From positions 25,000,199-25,064,198 of the forward strand of contig OX243816.1 of NCBI GenBank assembly GCA_945859605.1: 64,000 nt of DNA. Direction: 5' to 3'. The translations under genes and the position numbers were made by a program. Below, piece by piece: positions 1 to 8,274 of the stretch. The DNA is from Lumbricus rubellus. Its lineage: Eukaryota; Annelida; Clitellata; Crassiclitellata; Lumbricidae. Every line of letters begins with the position of its first letter. The first letter of the stretch is position 1. The notes under the pieces are model-generated. The model was not told where the DNA came from. It worked only from the letters and a program-made list of their open reading frames with translations, and made no database searches.

Positions 1-1004
1 AGTTGGGGAAAATGACTTTTGGCGCATGTGGTGTAATAATTTGCTTTGAATCTTGGTCCCAAATAGCCTATTTTCAAAGTTGAAATTCGCCATGAACGAC
101 CGAGTTTTCATAAGCTGACGTGACTATTTCTTGTAGCTATATGTACCGCGTAATAGATTATACCCTAAATATGACATTAAATGGTTCTGGAAAATTTTTC
201 CACCTACTTAAATGTGTCAAAGTTTGACTATAAAGCTAAGCATCCACTAATGACCACCTGACAACTACTCAAACCACGCCTCCGACCCAGTTTTCTGAGA
301 ATCTTATTGGTTTACGAGACTGACATTCGATAATGCGCATGCGCATCTACCCGTAAGTGTTCTGTTGCTCCTTTTCTTACTCAGGCCTACAGCTAGCGTT
401 AGCTTTGGACAAAAATCCGAATAAATATTATTTTACATCGTTAAATAGGAAATAGCGAAAGTCTTGTGAACTGCTCAGATTGTTATAAGGGCAACCTGGT
501 TGATTGTTCTTTAGGGGGTAGGCTAGTTCACGCTGGCTTAGAGAATGAGAGGTACCGAGATCGAGAGTGCGGTCAAATACTTTGGGAAACATGACTAAAC
601 TGGCAATCCACCCACCCACAGCCAGTGGCAGCCCATCATAAATATAAATCTTTAGGAAGTTTGATTAATACTGACTCTTGGTAACTTGACTCAAATTGAA
701 TCGGCTCTGATCTATCCTGCCTACAGTGTTTGCACGTTCGAACGATGTGTGTACGAGATGATAAATAGAAGCACTATTATTGTCTATGTGTGTAGATAGG
801 CCTAATTAAAATTCCTTATAAAAAACTTGCATGAGTTGTCAGACTACGTTCAAATTGTTATCGGACGCAATTGTCTTGATCGTTTTATTCATGTTTCTCT
901 GTAGACTAAGCTGTTAGGTAAATATTTTCTTTGAGGGAGCCGATATGGTAATAGGCATACTCGTAAGACGCTGCATCGGATGCAAATGTTTACATTTCCC
1001 AATT
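1..1004. other. No recognised feature
   Basis: No convincing exon or transposon was found in this stretch. The missing upstream exons of the disulfide isomerase gene (its b' domain and earlier) should lie before this point, and I could not recognise one here. One short minus-strand open frame at 428-619 has no recognisable motif. Confidence 0.4.
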
Positions 1005-1598
1005 AGATTATAAGGTTGTCATCATCCCCCCTGGACATTATCCTCCCGGACACTATCCCCCCGGACATTATCCCCCCGGACATTATCCCCCCCGAAGTAG
1101 GACATTATCCCCCCCAGTCTATTACCTAAAAATGATTTACGCTAATAAGTCTACGAAGTTCAAATCACGTTAACAAACTTTTGTGGGCCTACTGACTGTA
1201 TACGATTCCAATTCGTTCATTCATCTAATGACGACATTAACCCTTACACTAACCCTAACCGACCCTCACGACGCTTAAACTGACCCTAACCGACCCTCAC
1301 GACACTTACACTGACCCTTACCGACCCTCACGGCACTTACACTTACCCTAACCGACCCTCACGACGCTCAACTTGACCCAAGCCGACCCTCACGACGCTT
1401 ACCCTGATTTGTACATGAAGGGGGGATAATGTCCGGGGGGGATAATGTCCTACGAAAAACCGAAGGGGATAATGTCCGGGGGGATAATGTCCTACGAAAA
1501 ACCGGGGGGGGATAATGTCCGGGGAGATAATGTCCGGAGGGGATAATGTCCGGGGGGATAATGTCCAGGGGGGATAATGTCCGTTCCCCAGATTATAA
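1005..1598. mobile_element. Short nonautonomous transposon, 'GGACATTATCC' family, with 9-bp TSD
   Basis: The element occupies 1,014-1,589 and is flanked by the perfect 9-bp direct repeat AGATTATAA (1,005-1,013 and 1,590-1,598). Both ends are arrays of a ~15-bp unit, CCCCGGACATTATCC on the left and its complement on the right. The right terminus, read inward, is GGGGAACGGACATTATCC, the same end B as in the copies at 12.8, 13.8 and 57.2 kb. The interior carries a 31-bp minisatellite. There is no coding capacity, so mobilisation in trans is inferred. A 9-bp TSD fits Mutator-like or Merlin-like transposons; the superfamily is not proven. Confidence 0.8.
1261..1415. repeat. 31-bp minisatellite, five units
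   Basis: The unit GACCCTCACGACGCTTA plus CACTGACCCTAACC recurs at 1,261, 1,292, 1,323, 1,354 and 1,385 with few differences. It lies inside the short transposon at 1,014-1,589. The flank holds telomere-like CCCTAACC words, but the array is not telomeric. Confidence 0.85.
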
Positions 1599-2194
1599 AT
1601 GGACAAAGATCCACATCATGTAGTGCCTGGTTGATTGTGTGTTTGAAATATTACACTCATAGGTCCGATATGCGGCTACTGGCCGTTTACTCTTGGAAGT
1701 GTTTAATTGTTCCTGGGCTATTTGAATTCATTGACTCATTCATTCGTCTTTTACAATTCAGAAGTTGCCTGCAAATCAGTCACAATGTGGAAAGTAATTG
1801 CTCGAATTTTATGCCATTTGCTGTATTCGATACATAATATACCCATTTATTGACCAGCAAAATTGCAGTTAATGGTTACTACGGACTTTTATGACACAAA
1901 TGTGCTTAAACTTTTAGCTCGATTTTCTCCATTGTTGTGATTCTACAAGTTACAGAATCGAACGAATATAATTTCAGTTATTTTCAGTTAGAAAAAAAGA
2001 TATTTTCATTCTGTGAACAGTTTTTTGAAACAGAATAACTGTAGAATATAACTGAAAAAAAAAATTCAAAAACAATTAATGACGGCTTTTGAAGCTCAGT
2101 GCTACATTTCTGTCTAGGATAACGACCTCTGTTGTCATAGACCCTGGTCAAATCGGATCCATCCATCGTCTTTCTCCCGTCTAAAAACTTGCCT
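1599..2194. other. No recognised feature (intron or upstream of exon)
   Basis: AT-rich sequence without a motif I can name. Short open frames on both strands show no family signature. Confidence 0.4.
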
Positions 2195-2199
2195 GTTTT

Positions 2200-2292
2200 A
2201 TAGGGGCTGAACGCGCTGGGAGCGCTTCTGAAAGGCTCTTGCTGCGAGAAGCGCTTTATAAATGGTCAGATACAATACAATACAATACAATA
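2200..2292 (+). mobile_element. L2-like retroelement 3' tail with (ATACA)n
   Basis: A GGGAGCGCTTCTGAA...AAGCGCTTTATAAATG block can form a hairpin and is followed by four or more ATACA units. The same architecture (GGGAGCGC..., TATAAATG, short tandem tail) occurs inverted at 3,760, 17,284, 34,870 and 54,000. This is the 3' end expected of an L2-type LINE, or of a SINE borrowing its tail; no body sequence remains. Confidence 0.6.
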
Positions 2293-2386
2293 CATTTTAG
2301 ATTAAAGCTGATTAGTTAATATTATTGAGTAATTACTAATTGCTAAGGGTTTATGCTATTCTAACAATAAATATGCATATTTACAG

Positions 2387-2507
2387 GCTTATTTCATTTC
2401 TGATGACATACCTGAAGATTGGGATGACCGGCCTGTCAAAATATTAGTTGGAAAAAATTTTGATGAGATTGCACGGGACAAAGCAAAGCATGCGTTTGTG
2501 TTCTTCT
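2387..2507 (+). CDS. Protein disulfide isomerase-like protein, exon encoding start of the a' domain
   Basis: This internal exon encodes about 40 residues. It begins after a TTTACAG acceptor in phase 0 and stops after the first base of a Tyr codon at a GTAAGC donor. The peptide has the PDI linker/a' signature: PEDWDDRPVK, then VGKNFDEIA, then FVFF leading to the active site. PDI enzymes form, break and rearrange disulfides in the ER lumen. The next exon at 22,303 completes the split Tyr codon and supplies the CxxC. Earlier exons (signal peptide, a, b, b' domains) are outside the window. The intron that follows is about 19.8 kb and packed with transposons. Confidence 0.9.
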
Positions 2508-2869
2508 GTAAGCATTCTTTCGATCATTGATTCATGCCTATATGTAAAACATTTGTTATGTTGAAGACAATAATATGTTCGACATCTATAATATCTGAAA
2601 ATGTTAAGGCAAAATTTGAGAGGAATATTTTTGTTTCAATTTATAATATTTGAGATAAACATGAATAATGTCTGTACTGCTCATCGTATAGCTTTATTTT
2701 TAAAAAATTTCAAAAAATATTTAGAGGTGCCCCAAAGCACCTGGTGCTCTAAGATATCATTAAAAAACAATGCGTCATCTTACAATATCTCATGATCTCG
2801 CGTTTCAGTTTTTGCAAACCAACTCCATTTTCATATTGATAAGTGCACCATACACATCTTATATATATA

Positions 2870-3369
2870 TATCATCATCATCATCATCATCATCAATATC
2901 CTTAGGCTCAATGCCCGTAGGAGTCCGACGCCACTCTCTGTCTGAGTCTGTCTCGTGCCATGTTGCCCAGCCTCAACCTGTCCGGTCAGCAGGTCAGCTC
3001 CATACCATTAACATCTTGGAGCATCTAGACCACCTTGTCTGATTGAAGAGAATATTGGGACAGAAGCATGAAGGACAACGTGGGTCAATGCCCGTTGTGT
3101 CCCACGCTCTCTCCACCGACTCTCTCCATTGGTCTGTCCTGACCGGCCTGTGCATGACTGCTTCACATCATGACACCTTGAAGCATCTGGGTAGCTATGT
3201 CACTTGTGTCGTGGTATTGGCGGATTACAATCGTCTTGGTTTTTCACTGCCAGCGTATCGCCACCCATCTGGCAAACCTTCCTCCTTTTGTCCGGGCTTA
3301 GGACCGGCACAGGGACGTTGTTGGTTCCCTGTGGCAGAGGATGGATGCAGTTTAACGTCATGCCCAGGA

Positions 3370-3373
<4 letters not shown>
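2870..3373 (-). mobile_element. SINE-like element with (GAT)n tail, copy 1
   Basis: On the minus strand it starts CCTGGGCATGACGTTAAACT and ends in a (GAT)n tail at about 2,872-2,896. It shares whole-length similarity with copies at 19,129, 20,988, 26,010 and 30,562. It has no protein-coding potential. It sits inside a (TA)n run, so its target duplication cannot be delimited. The promoter type is not evident (no clear tRNA head), so 'SINE-like' is descriptive. Confidence 0.75.

Positions 3374-3430
<57 letters not shown>
3372..3430. repeat. (TA)n microsatellite
   Basis: About 58 bp of uninterrupted TA dinucleotide immediately beside the 5' end of the SINE-like copy. TA runs also flank its other side, so the element probably landed inside a TA tract. 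Confidence 0.95.
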
Positions 3431-3432
<2 letters not shown>

Positions 3433-3510
3433 CGTTACGTATGCAAAAAGATATTTCCAATTGTGTAAAATTTCTTTCTCAATACTGTTACATAATGTAA
3501 ATTAGAAAAT

Positions 3511-3620
3511 ATGGGTGTCCGGATAAAAAGTAGAACACACAAAAAGTGCAATAACTCGGTAAAAACTTTTATGATTTGTCTGAAATTTAGAGTTAAAAAA
3601 AGTAACAACGGTGACCATAT
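3511..3620. mobile_element. Fragment of TIR with GTAGAACACACAAAAAGTG
   Basis: GGGTGTCCGGATAAAAAGTAG, then AACACACAAAAAGTG and ACTCGGTAAAAACTTTT, match the terminal repeats of the element at 17,569-18,809. Only one end is recognised here. The GGGTGTCC start resembles Tc1/mariner-type termini. Confidence 0.5.
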
Positions 3621-3759
3621 TTACATTAGGTCCTAAAACAGATTAGAAATATTGGTGAGTTTGCCAATTTTATTAGCGTTTAAAATGCAGCACCAGCAAA
3701 TTGAACAATCCAACATGGAAAACCTGAAAGGAGTTAAATTCATGCATTCGTTCATTCGG

Positions 3760-4445
3760 ACATTTATAGCGCTCCTTCAAGTAAAAAAACCCACTCAAAG
3801 ACGCTCCCGACACCAGCGCACCTAAAAAGAACAGTTTTAAGTTTGGTAAGGAACGATCCTGCTAGAGTCCAGGGTGTAGGCGTAGCTCAAATGGAAGGCC
3901 ATTGCAGACCACCGAAAAGGCTCGATTCTTCATGGTAGTAGTACGAGCAAAAGGAACCAAGAGGACTCCCTTATCAGCAGAGCTTCCTTGGATACCCAAT
4001 GTAAGGCTGCATAGCTCTCGGAGGTAAATTGGGACGAGGCCCTGACAACATCGCCATACCAATGCACATACCCTGAACTCAATACGCTGGCGAATAGGGA
4101 GCCAGTGAAGTACATCAAGCATGTAGCTTGAGACATGACCATATTTAGGGATTTTCCCAATTAGGCGCGCTGCGCGCAGCAGAGCGCAACACTCGGTCAA
4201 GACAGGTCAATTTGCTGGATGGGAGGCCAATGTAGAGCAAAATCAATACGAGATGTAACGAAGGAATGCACTAGAGTAAGAGTAGCAGCAGACGTCAGAG
4301 AACGGATGACAGTGCCAAGCTGGAGCAGCTGGTAATAGCAGTCTTCGAGCAAGACGGTGAAATTGGTCAAGTTCGACACCGACCGAGATCATGAACGGTA
4401 GTGGCAAAGACAAAGATAGAAAATTCAGATGCAAGAGAAAAGAGA
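3760..4445 (-). pseudogene. L2/CR1-type LINE, 3' end of reverse transcriptase ORF, frameshifted
   Basis: Minus-strand frames at 4,379-4,197 and 4,200-3,862 are two parts of one protein separated by stops. They contain LVHSFVTSRIDFAL (RT thumb) and then ARLIGKIPKYGHVSSYM, LHWLPIRQRIEFR and FSVVCNGLP, the conserved C-terminal block of L2-type LINEs. The 3' UTR ends at about 3,765 with the GGGAGCGTC...TATAAATG tail shared with other copies here. The piece is 5'-truncated and dead, as usual for target-primed insertions. Confidence 0.8.
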
Positions 4446-4491
4446 TCAAGCATGGCAAAAGCTGAAATTTTGCAAAATTTTGTCTTAGATG

Positions 4492-4500
4492 GGTTCAAGC
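4492..4500. repeat. Left 9-bp TSD of the nested block (GGTTCAAGC)
   Basis: GGTTCAAGC here is repeated exactly at 17,549-17,557, more than 13 kb away. The right copy follows a canonical end B (GGGGAGCGGACATTATCC, read inward) of the short-transposon family, and that family's other copies also have 9-bp duplications. The sequence after this site (GTGTCTAG) resembles end A. I read the pair as the duplication of the oldest insertion in the nest. Confidence 0.65.
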
Positions 4501-4505
4501 GTGTC

Positions 4506-5216
4506 TAGGACAGGCGGCCAGATAAAAAAATGTGCACTTTGTGATACAAGCATGAAATTCGGTACTTACCACGAAAATGTCATGAGAAAAAGATTTGGCT
4601 ATAGGCTCATCGCAGATTTGGCCCATGGCCCCAATGGCAGCCATTTTTCAAAATGGCCGACCGGTTTACAGGTTTTAAATTATCTCAGCTTCCAGTGTGC
4701 TTAGAATCGTCATATTGGTGTCTAAATATACATAGTTAGGGGCGAGGATTCCCAAAAAACCATTACAAATTTTCCCCAGGGTCCCAATGGCGGCCATTTT
4801 CCAAAATGGCCGACCAAAATACAGATTTTTCAATATATCAGCTTCCAGTGCACTTAGAATCGTCATCTTGGTGTCTAAACATACATAGTTAAGAGCAGGC
4901 ATTTCACCAGAGCCATTGCAAATGTTGCCCAGGTCTTCAATGGCGTTTTCCAAAATGGCCGACCTGGGAAAAGGATATTTCAATATCTCAGCTCCCGGTA
5001 CACTTTGAATCGTCTTCTTGGGGTCTAAATATAAATAGTTAAGGGCGAGGATTCCAACAGAGCCATGGAAAAAGTTCAACTGGGCTTCAATGGCGGCCAT
5101 TTTCCACAATGGCCGATCTAAAAAAGGATTTTTCAATATCTCAGCTTTCAGTTAACATAGAATTTTCATCTTCGTGTCTAACCATACATAGTTTGGGGCG
5201 AGGATTCCAACCATGC
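4506..5216 (+). repeat. Left long terminal inverted repeat of an Academ-like transposon (part 1)
   Basis: Four ~150-bp subrepeats start near 4,633, 4,786, 4,939 and 5,089. Each carries an ATGGCGGCCATTTTCCAAAA block followed by ATGGCCGACC, a CAGCTTCCAGTG segment and GGCGAGGATTCC. The fifth unit is separated by the Gmr1 insertion and resumes at 12,513. The units correspond one-to-one, including unit-specific variants such as AAGAGCAGGCATTTCACC, with the inverted array at 16,085-16,840. This is therefore a terminal inverted repeat with tandem subterminal units, not a free satellite. Confidence 0.75.
5212..5216. repeat. 5-bp TSD of Gmr1-like element, left (CATGC)
   Basis: CATGC directly precedes the left LTR and recurs directly after the right LTR (12,508-12,512). 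Removing the element and one copy restores a continuous ~150-bp subrepeat of the surrounding inverted repeat, which confirms the boundaries. Confidence 0.9.
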
Positions 5217-6222
5217 TGTCGTGGTTATATTAAATGATTATCAAATTAAACACCTGCTATGCATGTATAATTATTATTTATAGGTGGTAGTTAAGCTAGG
5301 CATTTTAATTGACGAGTTTAGGTAATATGTGTGGCAACATATAATATATTTATACATAAAACCAATGACTGCAGCTGAGCGCATTAACGAGTGGTCAAGG
5401 TTACCATGCCAACAAAGGACGCTAAGCTTATTCGTGATTGGTGCAAACTGGAAACGAATGACGTGACGAGTTAAAAATGACGTCAGCGAAGTGGACGTTG
5501 AGTTTTTGACTCTCTACAGGTATATCTGGAAAAGGTGGTTGATTCGCTGCGGTGATCCATCTAAAGTTGTGGTTTCCAGAGTAGATACGAAGGTAATTGA
5601 ACTGTTCGGACTATCAACCGACAGTTCAAAGTATAGTGCATTAGGTGCAACGAAATTTGAATGAGAAATTTGCGTTGATGCATTATAATCAGCGTGTGAA
5701 GTGTGAGACACTTGCGAAGATAACGAACTCTTAGGCAACGGTCTGAAGAGTCGGGTAATTTGAATCGGCTAGTGAACAGCTGATCGGCGTGTGAAGTACG
5801 ACGGACGTTTGGTCAACTGGAGAAGAGCTGTGAGGTGAATGCGACGATTCATCTTGTGTGCAACTGATTCACGGCAAGATACGAGTAAGGCGATTGGTAT
5901 GGTCACTTCCATGACTGCATATTCAACCGTCTGATCAATATTCTTGACTGCGAAGAATTGGACGACGGAGAGAAGCCGAAGACATTCGAGTTTCATACAA
6001 CTCGACAGATAAGCGCAAATATAATATTTCCTAAGTAACTCGCCACACTAGGTAAATAGGATTGTTATTTGTTTGTGCATTTGAATGATATTGAATAACT
6101 TTATATTATATATATTTCATAAGAACTGGGAGTTTGTTGAATTTGGAAGAATTTCTTGAGTCAGTTAAACCCAACCGCTCAACCACTAGGATAAAAAGTG
6201 CCCTTTAACACGGGATACGACA
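5217..6222 (+). repeat. 5' LTR of Gmr1-like retrotransposon
   Basis: 1,006 bp, starting TGTCGTGG and ending ATACGACA (short inverted ends TGTCGT/ACGACA). By eye it differs from the 3' LTR (11,502-12,507) at about six positions, roughly 99.4% identity, so the insertion is young. Transcription should start in this LTR; I did not identify a specific TATA box. Antisense open frames inside both LTRs are identical copies with no family motif and are probably chance. Confidence 0.95.
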
Positions 6223-6250
6223 ATTACGGGGTCCTTCGTCCGGGATATTA
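6223..6250 (+). promoter_or_regulatory. Candidate primer-binding region, atypical
   Basis: The sequence right after the 5' LTR (ATTACGGGGTCCTTCGTCCG) lacks the usual TGG that pairs with a tRNA CCA end. GGTCCTTCGTCCGGGAT looks like the complement of a tRNA T-arm and acceptor stem, so an internal or modified tRNA match is possible. This is a suggestion only. Confidence 0.3.
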
Positions 6251-6561
6251 AAACTGGATTTTTAACGAACACTCGAAATATCAACGAACAATAATCTCAA
6301 GTATTGAAAATGTATAGTTTAAAAGTTATCGCTTTTGCGATTGCGAAAGAACGACTTTATTAATAAGCGTTCACTCGATGCGAATTGTTTAGTAAAGGTT
6401 AAGGTCAAGCATAACGATTATCCTCGTGTAACCATAGAGTACGCATTTCAAGAGGGAACATTTTATTAATCTTATTTAAGATTATATTTGGAAGAATTTA
6501 ATTCTTGTATAGCGAAAGCTATTGGAAATACTTGTTAACTGAGTAAACGAGTAAGTAGACC

Positions 6562-8274
6562 ATGTCGTCACTTGGAGAACACGAACAGTGGGTTAAATTC
6601 GCTAAAGAGATGGGAATGGAAGGTGATGAGTTGAAGACGTTTGTGCGTGATAGACAGCAGGAAGCAAGAGACGACAGACTGCGTGAACGTGAAGATCGAA
6701 AGCTTAAGGATGAGGCAGCGGCTGAAAGAGGTAGACTAGCCAAAGAAGCAGAGATGGCGGAAGTTAAAGACGCCAGAGCACGAGAAGAGGCACAAGCAGC
6801 CAGAACACAGGAATTAGAGTTAGCAAAAATAGCTGATGCTAGACTGGAACGGGAAAGTCGTGCGAATGAGACAAGACTTGAACGGGAAAGAGAGGTGGAT
6901 GAGGCGAGATTAGTTCGTGAAGCAGCCGAATGTCAGGCTAGGAGAAATATGGATCTTGAAGTCAAGAAGCTTGAGTGTGAATTGAGGATGAGAGAAATTG
7001 ATTCTAGAAATAATCAGAATAATGGTGAAGCCACATTCAAAATGGTTGGCGATGGTTCATACCAAGGAAACAATAACCGTAACAGAGGAATGAAAGATAT
7101 CAAGTTCCCTGTTTTCAATGAGAATAAAGATTGCTTGGATGCATATTTATTAAGATTTGAAAGGACATGCACGGCATACGAGATAGCAACAGAAAATTGG
7201 TCTCTGATGCTAGCCAAGCATCTCGAAGGAAAAGCATTAGAGGTATATCAAAGAATGTCATCTGAGGAGACACAAGATTACGAGTGTTTGAAAAGACATC
7301 TGTTAAAAAGGTTTCAATTAACAGAGGGTGGATATCGTAACAAATATAAGATGAGTAAAATGGAGTCAGGTGAAACACCTACAGATTTTGTGCATAGATT
7401 GAGGAGGTATATGCAGCAGTGGTTACTTCAAGCTGGATTCGAGAAAACCTACGAAGATATGGAGAACTTATTATTAGGAGATCAGTTTTACCTTACATGT
7501 AGCAATGAACTTAAGATGTTCCTCAAAGAAAGAGGCAAGATGAGTCTAGAGGACACCTTAAACTGTGCCGAGTCTTATATCGAGGCGCACGGATATAAAT
7601 ACACAGAAAGTAATCTAAGGCCTCCAGTGAAGTTCAGTAATGAAAGACCGAATGTGAAACCATTCGACGATAAATCTAGAGAGAGATTTAATGGAAACAT
7701 AAATAGAGGACGAGGAGACATGAAGCAGAACAGGGAGATGAGTCATAATGGAAATGCGAATAGAGGATTTAGTAGAGAAGGAGAACAGGCGGCTGAGCAT
7801 AAGATAACTTGTTTCTCATGTGGCCGAATCGGACACAAATCTTATGATTGTTTACACAAACAAAAAGGACACAAATCTTATGATTGTTTACACAAACATA
7901 CTGCGGCGGCTATACAAGTATATGAGAATAGGGCGTACAAGATAGCGCAAGCAAATGAAGAGTTGAAACTAAATGAAGTTGAAAAAGAGGAAGAACGTAA
8001 AAAGGAATTACCAGTACAGTTGGAAGCAAGTACAATGGTTACTGATCGGAGATATGATGGCGATGAACTAGAGAATAAAAACGAAGGTCAGCTAAAGGTG
8101 AGCGGTGTGATTGCCAGTTGTCTATATGATTCTGGATCAAGCACATGTATTGTCAAGAGATCACTGGTAAATGATGCTAATTTCACGGGAAAGGAAACAC
8201 AGTGCATATTAGTCGATGGGACATTGAGAAATGAAGGGACTGAAATATCTGGTAGTAAAAGAAACTACAGATAA
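6562..8274 (+). CDS. gag: Gmr1-like retrotransposon Gag with start of protease
   Basis: 570 residues. Residues 1-150 are a highly charged Glu/Arg/Ala-rich coiled coil. About 170-345 is a retroviral-type capsid region (IKFPVFNENKD, KHLEGKALEVYQRM, DFVHRLRRYMQQWL), the part of Gmr1-like Gag from which the vertebrate SCAN domain is known to derive. A CCHC zinc knuckle (CFSCGRIGHKSYDC) lies near 416. A 36-bp in-frame tandem duplication (7,831-7,902) repeats its second half without the CxxC. Near 522 is the aspartic protease motif YDSGSS, but the frame ends about 45 residues later. The second ORF overlaps by 44 bp in another frame, so the protease looks truncated or needs a frameshift. Gag packages the RNA into particles. 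Confidence 0.9.
   Translation: MSSLGEHEQWVKFAKEMGMEGDELKTFVRDRQQEARDDRLREREDRKLKDEAAAERGRLAKEAEMAEVKDARAREEAQAARTQELELAKIADARLERESRANETRLEREREVDEARLVREAAECQARRNMDLEVKKLECELRMREIDSRNNQNNGEATFKMVGDGSYQGNNNRNRGMKDIKFPVFNENKDCLDAYLLRFERTCTAYEIATENWSLMLAKHLEGKALEVYQRMSSEETQDYECLKRHLLKRFQLTEGGYRNKYKMSKMESGETPTDFVHRLRRYMQQWLLQAGFEKTYEDMENLLLGDQFYLTCSNELKMFLKERGKMSLEDTLNCAESYIEAHGYKYTESNLRPPVKFSNERPNVKPFDDKSRERFNGNINRGRGDMKQNREMSHNGNANRGFSREGEQAAEHKITCFSCGRIGHKSYDCLHKQKGHKSYDCLHKHTAAAIQVYENRAYKIAQANEELKLNEVEKEEERKKELPVQLEASTMVTDRRYDGDELENKNEGQLKVSGVIASCLYDSGSSTCIVKRSLVNDANFTGKETQCILVDGTLRNEGTEISGSKRNYR
7831..7902 (+). repeat. 36-bp tandem duplication in the Gag zinc knuckle
   Basis: GGACACAAATCTTATGATTG and the bases after it occur at 7,831 and again at 7,867. 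The duplication is in frame and yields a second GHKSYDC half-knuckle lacking its first two cysteines. It probably reflects replication slippage. Confidence 0.95.

Noticed and set aside
1240..1415. Interstitial telomere from CCCTAACC words
   Set aside because: The period is 31 bp with GACCCTCACGACG in each unit. It is not a TTAGGG-type array.
1014..1589. CRISPR-like array from regularly repeated GGACATTATCC units
   Set aside because: The units are directly adjacent, without unique spacers, and the DNA is eukaryotic. It is a minisatellite transposon end.
4506..5216. ATGGCGGCCATT array as a satellite DNA block
   Set aside because: An inverted array with matching unit-specific variants lies 11 kb away on the other side of an ORF. 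That fits terminal inverted repeats better than a satellite.
5514..5996. Antisense proteins in the Gmr1 LTRs
   Set aside because: Identical copies occur in both LTRs because the LTRs are duplicates. No motif or start context supports coding.
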